Origin: Alloscardovia venturai
GTDB lineage: Bacteria; Actinomycetota; Actinomycetes; Actinomycetales; Bifidobacteriaceae
DNA: 64,000 nucleotides
Assembly (NCBI RefSeq): GCF_042676605.1
Contig: NZ_JBHTHQ010000021.1
Location: 744,001-808,000 of the forward strand
Direction: 5' to 3'
Shown here: positions 8,392 through 16,428 of the stretch, piece by piece
How positions within the stretch are numbered: position 1 is the stretch's first letter
Layout of the letters: each line of letters begins with the position of its first letter
Program-made: the position numbers and the translations under genes
The notes under the pieces: model-generated
The model's database searches: none
Told to the model about the DNA's origin: nothing
Seen by the model: only the letters and a program-made list of their open reading frames with translations

Positions 8392-9804
8392 TTAGATGTG
8401 AACGTACTGATAAGCACGCGCATTACGAATAATGCGGGTATGTGCCACACCACGATATACAGCTCCACACTCGGATATAAGCACAGAACCATCCGAATTG
8501 ACACGTTCAACGACCGCTACATGCCCGTACGTCCAGTCAGCGCCTGCTTGGCCTGGTTGGAAGACGATAGCAGCACCAACATGCGGAGTATTGTTCACGA
8601 CATAGCCAAGTCGACGTCCAGTGTTTGCCCAATCTTTACCATTGCCCATGTAAGAGCCGACCGGAAGACCAAGTGCTGTACGGCGGTTATATGCATACCA
8701 AGTGCATTGACTCCACGGGTACGCACCACCAAGCACGCTTGTACGACCGGTCTGATGACCATAGCAGTACGTCGCAGTTGCACCACAATTTCCAGGAACC
8801 GAATAGTCTCCTGAGGAGCGAGCAGCATAGGACGAAGCAGCCGGCTGGGATGCACTCACACTCGTGGAACGAGCTGCGTACTGAGATGTCGTCGTGCTGC
8901 GACGTGCTGCGGCTGCCGCACGAGCTGCAGCCTGCTGAGCCGCAATCTGCTTGTTATAAGCATCTACTTGCTGTTGAGCCTGAATGATGGCCACCGCCTC
9001 TTGCGCAGACTGGGTCTTGAGCTGATCTTGCTGAGCGGAAAGCTGCTTTGATTTTTCATCGGCTTGAGTACGCAAATCGTTCAGACTTGAAACCTTCTGA
9101 GTAGCCTGCGCTGAAGCCTGTTGTGCAGCTTCAGATTCAGCATCTGCTTGCGATTTAAGATTTGCGATTTGCGTTTCGATAGCAGCTAGGCGGTCCGCAC
9201 GATTCTTGCCAGTACTCAATGCAGTCGCGGAGTCATTCGCCGCACGCGCCTCCACGCGGGATACCGCAGCATCCGACTGCATAGAAGCAATAAAATCACT
9301 CGAATCCTTTGATCCTGTTACGATGCTCATCGTTTTCGAGGCATTAGAGCTGTGGAAACTATTACGTGCCACTGCGGCGACCGAAGCCGTGGCAGCATCA
9401 TAATCTGCCTTATTGTTTGCAATCTGATTTTCTAAAGTCGCCTTGTCATTCTGAGCAGCTGTGAGGCGCTGCGCAGCAGCCTGAGCTTTTGCCTGAGCTG
9501 CGCTTGCTGCATTTTGCGCATTCTGCGCTGCAGTTTCAGCGGCGGGTATCTGATTATTGACCAAATCATTAAGGCTCAGCACCAAATCGGATAGTTGCTT
9601 ACTTACTCCGGAGAGCTGACTTTGCAGCTTTGCCTGAGCCTGCTTGTGCTGAGCAAGATTATCATAAACACCTACAGCATATGCACTATCGACAGGCGTC
9701 ACATACCATGACACAACGCTCGCAGAAATGATGGAAAGGGTTACCAAACCAAACGCAATAGTGGCTTGCACCTTCTTGCTTACTCTTTTGTGTGTAACTC
9801 TCAT
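8392..9804 (-). CDS. Secreted coiled-coil CHAP-domain peptidoglycan hydrolase (PcsB-like)
   Basis: This 470-aa protein has an N-terminal signal peptide ending near SAYA (about residue 43). An Ala/Gln-rich coiled-coil region spans about 45-290, followed by a low-complexity Ser/Ala linker and a C-terminal CHAP amidase/endopeptidase domain. The catalytic pair is visible: Cys367 in WSQCTWY and His428 in YGHVAVVERV. The architecture matches PcsB-type cell-wall hydrolases held inactive by their coiled coil and activated by FtsEX. It lies immediately downstream of ftsE-ftsX, so FtsX is the likely activating partner during septum splitting. That role is inferred from architecture and neighbours. Confidence 0.9.
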   Translation of the reverse strand: MRVTHKRVSKKVQATIAFGLVTLSIISASVVSWYVTPVDSAYAVGVYDNLAQHKQAQAKLQSQLSGVSKQLSDLVLSLNDLVNNQIPAAETAAQNAQNAASAAQAKAQAAAQRLTAAQNDKATLENQIANNKADYDAATASVAAVARNSFHSSNASKTMSIVTGSKDSSDFIASMQSDAAVSRVEARAANDSATALSTGKNRADRLAAIETQIANLKSQADAESEAAQQASAQATQKVSSLNDLRTQADEKSKQLSAQQDQLKTQSAQEAVAIIQAQQQVDAYNKQIAAQQAAARAAAAARRSTTTSQYAARSTSVSASQPAASSYAARSSGDYSVPGNCGATATYCYGHQTGRTSVLGGAYPWSQCTWYAYNRRTALGLPVGSYMGNGKDWANTGRRLGYVVNNTPHVGAAIVFQPGQAGADWTYGHVAVVERVNSDGSVLISECGAVYRGVAHTRIIRNARAYQYVHI

Positions 9805-9877
9805 ACAAATTCCTTAAAATTCCAAGTCCTTAAACTCTAGTACATCGTCAATGCACTCGTCAAGGCTGATGCACGCT

Positions 9878-10801
9878 TTATGCGTGTAAATACTTGCGTA
9901 GCGAAATTGATGATGCCACCACGGACAGCACTATCGCGCCGAGGACAAGCCATGGAGCAATCCATAAGACACTGTACATATCGATAAAACTCATCCATGT
10001 CACTTGCCGTGCGAGCCAATCTGTGATAAAGACCTTAATCAATCCCATAAGTGTACCGATAGCCAAAATTGACCCCAGTAGGGAAGCAAAAACACCTTCG
10101 AGGATGAAAGGCATACGTATGGTCCAATTAGATGCACCGACATAGCGCATGATTTCGGTCTCTTTACGACGGCTTGCAGCACTCATACGGATAGTGGTAC
10201 CTGTCAATAGAACTGCCACAAGCACCATAACGGCTGCAAGCACAACGGTTACTACAGTTCCACGGTTGAGGACGGCGAAGACTGGCTCGAAGATTTCACG
10301 TTGGTCTTCGACTTGTTCTACGCCCTTGGTATTGCTGAGGACTTCAGATACGACCTGGTACTTATTTGCATCTTTGAGTTTTAAACGCAAAGATGCTTGC
10401 ATATCCGCTGCAGTCAATGTGCGCCCCTGATATACACCGCCAGGGTACTGTTTCGTGAAGGTGTTCTTAAAGAAGTCTTCCTGAGACACATACCTAATTG
10501 TGGATACTACGCCAGAAAGTTCACTTTGAATCTTGGCTTCAATCTGAGAAACTTCGTCGTCAGTAGGAGCCACTCCACTTGCACAATTCGCAGATGTACT
10601 CGAGCCGTCAGGGCACAGCCATACCACAACTTCAACTTGATCATACCAGTCACCCCTAGCGCGGGACACCTGATTTTGCATCAACGCCGCGGAGCCAATA
10701 AAGACAAAGGATATAAAGGTCACAAGCATGACAGATATGACCATTGCGCCGTTACGGCGTAGGCTTGTCCACGCCTGTGAGAAGATGAACCGCAAACGCA
10801 T
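9878..10801 (-). CDS. ftsX: Cell-division permease-like protein FtsX
   Basis: This 307-aa protein has a first transmembrane segment near residues 20-40, a large extracellular loop (about 45-190) and three more transmembrane segments in the C-terminal FtsX/MacB core. The family segment SRRKETEIMRYVGASNWTIRMPFILEGV is present. It works with FtsE at the septum to gate a cell-wall hydrolase. The start codon directly abuts the ftsE stop, and a CHAP hydrolase gene follows. Confidence 0.95.
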   Translation of the reverse strand: MRLRFIFSQAWTSLRRNGAMVISVMLVTFISFVFIGSAALMQNQVSRARGDWYDQVEVVVWLCPDGSSTSANCASGVAPTDDEVSQIEAKIQSELSGVVSTIRYVSQEDFFKNTFTKQYPGGVYQGRTLTAADMQASLRLKLKDANKYQVVSEVLSNTKGVEQVEDQREIFEPVFAVLNRGTVVTVVLAAVMVLVAVLLTGTTIRMSAASRRKETEIMRYVGASNWTIRMPFILEGVFASLLGSILAIGTLMGLIKVFITDWLARQVTWMSFIDMYSVLWIAPWLVLGAIVLSVVASSISLRKYLHA

Positions 10802-12112
10802 TTACTCACCATCCTTTACATTATCTTTGTCAGCTCTATCGGTTATATCAGTTTCTCCTGTTTCCGCATTTTCTAGCTGCTGTGCTTTTTCTGTTCTCTT
10901 CGCGGTCTCCTGTGCCTGCAAATCAGTCGTCGCATGAGCAACAGTCTCCTGCTCAGTTTCGGTTTGCAAAAACGCAGGCGGAGCTGGAGGTGCTGGAGCC
11001 GGACCTAGCACTGATTCCGGCACTGATGCATGAGGAGGTTGCGGAACTGTCACGATGTCGTCGCTCATCTTTCCAGCATTATCGTCATCATCAGAAGTAT
11101 CTTCTTTGTCAGCAGCATCAGCGTCTCCTAGACCACTGCCCCACGTCAGAGTATCTTCCGCAGAGGCAAAAGCCTCACCATAGCGTCCCGTTCGACCTGT
11201 ATGAACGTTTCGCGCCAAACGTTCTACAGCATTCTCCTCATTTCCGTTTTCTTCTGTTTCTGTCTTATGTGGCTTAAACCGCTCAAGGTCTACAGTTTCC
11301 GTAGTTGTCTCATTATCATCGTCACCGATGTAATCGTTGGAAAGCGAACTGACCTTTTCCACAGAGCGTACAGCCTGTTCAAGCCTTGAACGCTGCGTCA
11401 CATCCTCATCAGGGAAGTAGAGAGCAGAGTCATACATACCGTTCTCTTCGTCACGCACAATGCGACCGTTATGAAGTTCTATCACACGCTTACGCATGGA
11501 ATTTACAATCTCTTCATTATGAGTCGCCATGACGATGGTCGTTCCCGTACGATTAATTGCTTCGAGAACTTCCATAATTCCCACAGACGTCGTCGGATCC
11601 AAATTACCAGTAGGCTCGTCAGCGAGGATAATCTGCGGATGATTTGCATATGCACGCGCAATCGCTACACGCTGAGCTTCTCCGCCGGAAAGCTCATGTG
11701 GCATACGATTCTCTTTGCCGGTCAATCCTACTGCCTCAAGCACTTGAGGGACAATGGACTTAATAGTAGAACGCTTTGTACCGATAACTTCCAATGCAAA
11801 AGCGACATTTTCCCACACAGTCTTGTTTTCCAAAAGCTTGTAGTCTTGGAAGACGAAACCGATAGAGCGGCGATAATGCGGCACATGGCGGTTAGAGATG
11901 CGATGCAAATCGTTACCTGCCACATGAATTTCGCCATCGCTCACTTTCTCCTCACGAAGAAGAAGGCTGAGCAGAGTAGATTTTCCTGCACCCGAAGCTC
12001 CGACGAGAAAGACAAAATCTCCGCGATTGATATGCAAATTTACATCTTCAAGCGCCGGCCGAGACGCATGGTCATATACCTTACTGACGTGATCGAGGTC
12101 AATGAGAGCCAT
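10802..12112 (-). CDS. ftsE: Cell-division ATP-binding protein FtsE with long acidic C-terminal extension
   Basis: The first 220 or so residues form a complete FtsE ATPase: Walker A GASGAGKST, signature LSGGEAQRVAIARA, Walker B IILADEPTGNLDP. FtsE is normally around 225 aa, but this protein is 436 aa. The extra 210 residues are acidic (many Asp/Glu runs), contain a Pro/Ala-rich stretch (APAPPAPPA) and look intrinsically disordered. The frame stays open with no stop, and ftsX follows without a gap. The tail may be a regulatory or septum-protein-binding arm; its function is unknown. Confidence 0.94.
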   Translation of the reverse strand: MALIDLDHVSKVYDHASRPALEDVNLHINRGDFVFLVGASGAGKSTLLSLLLREEKVSDGEIHVAGNDLHRISNRHVPHYRRSIGFVFQDYKLLENKTVWENVAFALEVIGTKRSTIKSIVPQVLEAVGLTGKENRMPHELSGGEAQRVAIARAYANHPQIILADEPTGNLDPTTSVGIMEVLEAINRTGTTIVMATHNEEIVNSMRKRVIELHNGRIVRDEENGMYDSALYFPDEDVTQRSRLEQAVRSVEKVSSLSNDYIGDDDNETTTETVDLERFKPHKTETEENGNEENAVERLARNVHTGRTGRYGEAFASAEDTLTWGSGLGDADAADKEDTSDDDDNAGKMSDDIVTVPQPPHASVPESVLGPAPAPPAPPAFLQTETEQETVAHATTDLQAQETAKRTEKAQQLENAETGETDITDRADKDNVKDGE

Positions 12113-12185
12113 TTCTTTTCCTATACCGTTATCTTGTGCAGTTTCAATGTATTCTTCGGGGTTCTAGCTTTGAGATTTTGCAAGC

Positions 12186-13325
12186 CTAATCGTTCGTGGC
12201 TTCTGCGCCAGCCTCAGCTTCTTTACGCTGCTGATGACGCCAACGAATACCCGTATCAATAAAGGCATCCAAGTCACCATCGAAGACTCCCTGAGTATCT
12301 GAAGTTTCGTATCCCGTACGCAAATCTTTCACCATTTGATAAGGATGCAGGACATACGAACGCATTTGATCGCCCCAACTTGCCTTAATGTCACCAGCAA
12401 GTTCTTTACGAGTCTTCGCTTCCTCTTCGTGCTTAAGCACTAAAAGCCGCGACTGAAGGACAGACATCGCAGCAGCACGATTTTGAATCTGGCTGCGCTC
12501 ATCCTGCATCGTCACCACAATACCCGTTGGCAAATGAGTCAATCGGACAGCAGAATACGTCGTGTTGACACCCTGCCCTCCCGGTCCAGAAGACATGTAA
12601 GTATCAACTCGGATATCGGAGTCAGGAATGTCGATATGATCCGTCGGCTCTACTAAGGGGATAACTTCTACTGCTGCGAAACTTGTCTGCCTGCGACCTT
12701 GATTATCGAATGGCGAAATACGAACTAATCTATGCGTGCCGCCTTCAACAGAAAGTTTTCCATACGCGTATGGTCCTTCGATTTGTACCGTCGCAGACTT
12801 GATACCCGCCTCTTCTGCATACGAGGTATCAAGAACTTTCGCCTTAAAACCAGAGCGCTCTGCATACCGCAAATATTGACGTAAGAGCATCTGTGCCCAA
12901 TCTGCAGCATCCACGCCACCTGCACCAGAGCGAATGGTCATCACTGCCGTTCGGTCGTCGTACTCGCCGTCAAGCAGTGTCTGAATCTCCATATCCGCCA
13001 AAGATACACGTGTCTGGCTAAGCTCTTCACGAGCTTCATCGATGGAATCACTATCCGACTCTTCCGCTCCTAATGCGTACAAAGTTTCAATGTCGTCAAG
13101 ACGCTGCTGGACTTCTTCCAATTTGCGCAATTGTGCTTGGCTCGCTGACAACTTTGACGTGATGTGCTGAGCCTTGTCTGGGTCATCCCACAAATTCGGC
13201 TCACTCGCCTGACGCTCTAAATCTGAAATGCGAATGCGCAAAGCATCGAGATCAACCGCCAGTGCGATAGTCTCAAATTTTGCTCTTGCTTCACTTAAAT
13301 CTTGTGAGAAGTCATAATCCGCCAT
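12186..13325 (-). CDS. prfB: Peptide chain release factor 2
   Basis: This 379-aa class I release factor recognises UGA/UAA stop codons. It carries the SPF tripeptide anticodon (RISPFDNQGRRQTSF) and the GGQ hydrolysis motif (SSGPGGQGVNTTYSAVRLTH). The reading frame is continuous from ATG 13325, so the programmed +1 frameshift found in many prfB genes is absent, as is usual in Actinobacteria. It heads the ftsE-ftsX cluster. Confidence 0.97.
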   Translation of the reverse strand: MADYDFSQDLSEARAKFETIALAVDLDALRIRISDLERQASEPNLWDDPDKAQHITSKLSASQAQLRKLEEVQQRLDDIETLYALGAEESDSDSIDEAREELSQTRVSLADMEIQTLLDGEYDDRTAVMTIRSGAGGVDAADWAQMLLRQYLRYAERSGFKAKVLDTSYAEEAGIKSATVQIEGPYAYGKLSVEGGTHRLVRISPFDNQGRRQTSFAAVEVIPLVEPTDHIDIPDSDIRVDTYMSSGPGGQGVNTTYSAVRLTHLPTGIVVTMQDERSQIQNRAAAMSVLQSRLLVLKHEEEAKTRKELAGDIKASWGDQMRSYVLHPYQMVKDLRTGYETSDTQGVFDGDLDAFIDTGIRWRHQQRKEAEAGAEATND

Positions 13326-13491
13326 GTTTACCCACAGTACGCCAATAAAACGCGTAGCATACCGTTTTGGGCAAGACTTAACAACCTACGCACATTTACG
13401 CTATGCTTAGGGACACAGATAGCAATTTACGTGTACTTTCGCATCGTGCACCTCGAATAGCACATGCATATACACAAAGTGCTTGGAAATA

Positions 13492-13523
13492 CTTTATAAG
13501 TTATACCTTTATAGGTTATAAAG
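13492..13523 (+). promoter_or_regulatory. Inverted repeat in the dapD leader
   Basis: CTTTATAA (13492-13499) and TTATAAAG (13516-13523) form a perfect 8-bp inverted repeat around a 16-base AT-rich spacer. It starts about 60 bp upstream of the chosen dapD start. It could be an operator or overlap the promoter; the regulator is unknown. Confidence 0.35.
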
Positions 13524-13549
13524 TGAAATTTACAAGGACGGGAGAAAAC

Positions 13550-14575
13550 ATGACCTCTTCACAGCGTGCGGCATGGGGATGGGGGCTAGCATCTATCGAT
13601 GAAGCCGGAAATACTTTAGACGTATGGTACCCAACTGCAACTTTGGGCACTATCGACGATGTCCCTTCAAAGGATACCCGTCCTCATCATAATTTCGGTT
13701 CTTTAGCATATGACGAAGCTGATGCCCGTGGAGTTAAGCGCGTTCCTGTCTTCACTGTATCTTCAGTTGACGAGCCAATCGTCGATGCTGCCGATGCCTA
13801 CTTACGTTTGCACGTCATGTCTTTGCGTCTCGCCGCACCAAACACGTTAAATCTCGACGGTATATTTGCTGCGCTCAGCAACGTCGTGTGGACCAACTAC
13901 GGTCCATTTGCTGTAGACACTTTCGCATTGCGCAAGCTTGACGTGTTGAATGCTGCTGCCCAACAGGCTCATAATTCGGGGCTGCATAGTTATGCAAGTG
14001 CCGACGTCAATGTCTTATCCATCGATAAATTCCCTCGCATGGTGGATTATGTGGTTCCTACGGGCGTACGCATCGGCAATGCCGACCGTATCCGTTTGGG
14101 TGCATATCTGTCAGAGGGTACAACGGTCATGCATGAAGGCTTTGTCAACTTTAACGCAGGAACTTTAGGTGTTTCTATGATTGAGGGCCGCATCTCTCAA
14201 GGTGTAGTCGTGGGCGATGGCTCTGACATCGGCGGCGGAGCTTCCATCATGGGAACCTTATCTGGTGGCGGCAAGCACCGCGTCTCCATCGGCAAGCATT
14301 CCCTGCTCGGGGCAAACGCAGGTATCGGCATTTCTCTCGGAGATAACTGCGTCGTAGAAGCTGGTCTCTATGTAACCGCTGGCACAAAAGTAGCCCTGTA
14401 TGACAAAGAAAAAGTTGCAGCAGGTCAGCCTCTTGATGTCGTTAAGGGTGCGGACTTAAGCGGAAAAGACAATATTTTGTTCATACGTAATTCCGTTACC
14501 GGCGCGATTGAAGCCCGTTCACGCACAGCTGGAAAGCTTGGTATCGAGCTAAACTCAGCGCTCCACAAGAATTAA
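13550..14575 (+). CDS. dapD: 2,3,4,5-tetrahydropyridine-2,6-dicarboxylate N-succinyltransferase (actinobacterial type)
   Basis: This 341-aa protein acts in the succinylase branch of lysine/diaminopimelate synthesis. The C-terminal half is a left-handed beta-helix with hexapeptide-like repeats. GDGSDIGGGASIMGTLSGGG and SLLGANAGIGISLGDNCVVEAGLYVTAG are diagnostic of the actinobacterial DapD group. ATG 13550 is chosen because GGACGGGAG lies before it and MTSSQRAAWGWG matches the family start; an upstream in-frame ATG (13403) would add 49 unlikely residues. Confidence 0.94.
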   Translation: MTSSQRAAWGWGLASIDEAGNTLDVWYPTATLGTIDDVPSKDTRPHHNFGSLAYDEADARGVKRVPVFTVSSVDEPIVDAADAYLRLHVMSLRLAAPNTLNLDGIFAALSNVVWTNYGPFAVDTFALRKLDVLNAAAQQAHNSGLHSYASADVNVLSIDKFPRMVDYVVPTGVRIGNADRIRLGAYLSEGTTVMHEGFVNFNAGTLGVSMIEGRISQGVVVGDGSDIGGGASIMGTLSGGGKHRVSIGKHSLLGANAGIGISLGDNCVVEAGLYVTAGTKVALYDKEKVAAGQPLDVVKGADLSGKDNILFIRNSVTGAIEARSRTAGKLGIELNSALHKN

Positions 14576-14661
14576 AACACACATGATAAAACTGAAAGAT
14601 GAGTAGACATGCTCCGTTCGGCTTTATCGCGCTCTTGACGTTTTGACACATTCAATAAATG

Positions 14662-14698
14662 TGAGGTTCCGCCTTGATTGAATCGAGACGGAACCTCA
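14662..14698. terminator. Bidirectional terminator between dapD and map
   Basis: TGAGGTTCCG (14662-14671) pairs perfectly with CGGAACCTCA (14689-14698) between two convergent genes. Flanking T-richness is modest. Confidence 0.6.
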
Positions 14699-14736
14699 TC
14701 GTGTCATGAAGTTATAAAATCGCTCTGTGAAACGTT

Positions 14737-15516
14737 TTATTCACTATCGCGTGCAGTCAGAATGATTGGATCTCCGTCTGTAATAGCGATAGTGTGCTCG
14801 GAATGTGCTCCACGCGAGCCGTCGACCGAGCGTAAAGTCCAACCATCTTTGTCATCTTGGAAGATTTCATCTGTCGTCTTCATAAACCATGGCTCGATAG
14901 CGATGACGAGACCAGGACGAAGACGATAACCGTGGTGAGTACGACCATCATTCGGAACGTGCGGGTCGCCGTGCATGATATGTCCCACGCCGTGACCGCC
15001 AAACTCAAGATTGACATCGTATCCATACTGTGCTGCCACTTCGCCAATTGCAGCAGACACATCCCCTAAACGGTTACCCGCACGGGCCTGATCGATGCCA
15101 GCGGCGAGAGCTTCTTCAGTGGACTTAATGATACGAAGGTCATCTTCAGCAGCATCACCGACTACGAAGGAAATGGCAGAGTCTGCTACCCACCCATCGA
15201 CGTTAATTGCGAGGTCAAGGCTGACGAGATCGCCATTCTTTAAGTTGTAGTCATACGGTACGCCGTGCAAAACTGCATCATTGACAGATGTACAAATATA
15301 ATGGGCAAAAGGTCCTGTGCCAAAGTCTGGCGCATAGTCAACGTAGCATGATGTAGCACCAGGACGATGCTCAATAGCTTCCTTGACGAAGTTGTCAATC
15401 TCAAGAAGATTCGTACCAACTGCGGTTGTCTTCTTCAAATCTGACAGAATTCCAGCTACAAACTTACCTGCTGGGCGCATTTGCTGGATTTCTTGAGGAG
15501 TTTTCAGTTCAATCAT
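14737..15516 (-). CDS. map: Methionine aminopeptidase, type I
   Basis: This 259-aa metalloprotease removes the initiator Met from nascent proteins. The metal-binding pita-bread fold is shown by DLVSLDLAINVDGWVADSA, NLEFGGHGVGHIMHGDPHVPN and the ending AHSEHTIAI. The start at 15516 (MIELKTPQEIQQMRPAGKFVA) is typical; a longer frame to 15606 adds a basic stretch with no homology signature. It stands alone between convergent dapD and mntP. Confidence 0.95.
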   Translation of the reverse strand: MIELKTPQEIQQMRPAGKFVAGILSDLKKTTAVGTNLLEIDNFVKEAIEHRPGATSCYVDYAPDFGTGPFAHYICTSVNDAVLHGVPYDYNLKNGDLVSLDLAINVDGWVADSAISFVVGDAAEDDLRIIKSTEEALAAGIDQARAGNRLGDVSAAIGEVAAQYGYDVNLEFGGHGVGHIMHGDPHVPNDGRTHHGYRLRPGLVIAIEPWFMKTTDEIFQDDKDGWTLRSVDGSRGAHSEHTIAITDGDPIILTARDSE

Positions 15517-15638
15517 GGCTTTAAGGATACGCGCACGTCTTGATACCCTACTCTCAACTTTGCCTTTCTCACAGCCTTTCTCGTAGCTGCTCATAAGCCA
15601 TAACATCGTTCACATGGCAGTGAGAGAATATCTTCTGC

Positions 15639-16208
15639 TTAGAAGAAACTTTTTATCCCAATAAGGATGAGGGCGACTCCGCCTATAATTTGTGCAGCTT
15701 CCTCCCATTTTTCCCCTGCTGCATCGCCAATTTTTAACCCTACGATAACCGCGATAATTGTGATGATTGTGACAATAAGTACCGTCCAGCCAAAGGGAAG
15801 ATTACCCGTTAGTCCCAAACTCGATCCCACGGCAATCGCATCAATGCTGCATGCACATGCAAGTGGAATGAGTGAGCGCCAGCGTAGTGGAGGAATGGAG
15901 AGCAGATTCTTCTCGTCCTCGTCTCCTTTAACTGCTGAATGAATCATAACGATGCCGACGATAGCAAGCAAGATAAAGGAAATCCACGGACCAACCCCTC
16001 TGACGAAATCAGCAAGCACGTCCCCGAGCACATATCCGGCAGAAAGCATGAGGGCATGTATACCACCGAATGAGATGCACGCCCGAAGATAGTCGTAGCC
16101 GGTCATCGCCCCATGCATGCGAGTGCCGATGGACGTCGTGACAGTTAAGGCGTCAAGAGATAGTGTGACACCGAGGACTACCATCATGAGTACAAACATA
16201 CCCTGCAT
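15639..16208 (-). CDS. mntP: MntP-family manganese efflux pump
   Basis: This protein of about 189 aa has six predicted membrane segments and the duplicated MntP motifs with membrane Asp residues: SLDALTVTTSIG in the first half and CSIDAIAVGSSLG in the second. It probably exports Mn2+. The start at 16208 (ATG CAG GGT) is preferred because AGAGGTGG lies just upstream and the length then equals the family norm. A GTG at 16262 would add 18 residues and has no RBS. No yybP-ykoY riboswitch was recognised upstream. Confidence 0.85.
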   Translation of the reverse strand: MQGMFVLMMVVLGVTLSLDALTVTTSIGTRMHGAMTGYDYLRACISFGGIHALMLSAGYVLGDVLADFVRGVGPWISFILLAIVGIVMIHSAVKGDEDEKNLLSIPPLRWRSLIPLACACSIDAIAVGSSLGLTGNLPFGWTVLIVTIITIIAVIVGLKIGDAAGEKWEEAAQIIGGVALILIGIKSFF

Positions 16209-16428
16209 CGCTACCACCTCTAAAATCTCTTCATTCATCGCCTTATCGGCTAGATTACTCACTTTGACTACACTTGTTTTATCTCACGCTCCGCCACTTT
16301 CGCGCGAAAACCTCATATTGTCACGATTTCGAGGGGTCGAACTTTTAAGATGCTAAACGTTTAAGCTATGAGTCATCTTTCCTCCATTTCATTGTGTGTA
16401 TTCAATACGTACCGCTACCCTAGAAAGT

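Noticed and set aside
12186..13325. The programmed +1 frameshift of prfB.
   Set aside because: The frame is uninterrupted from the start codon through the SPF and GGQ motifs.
13403..13549. A 49-codon N-terminal extension of DapD.
   Set aside because: The extension has no family similarity, contains the AT-rich inverted repeat, and the downstream ATG at 13550 has a good RBS.
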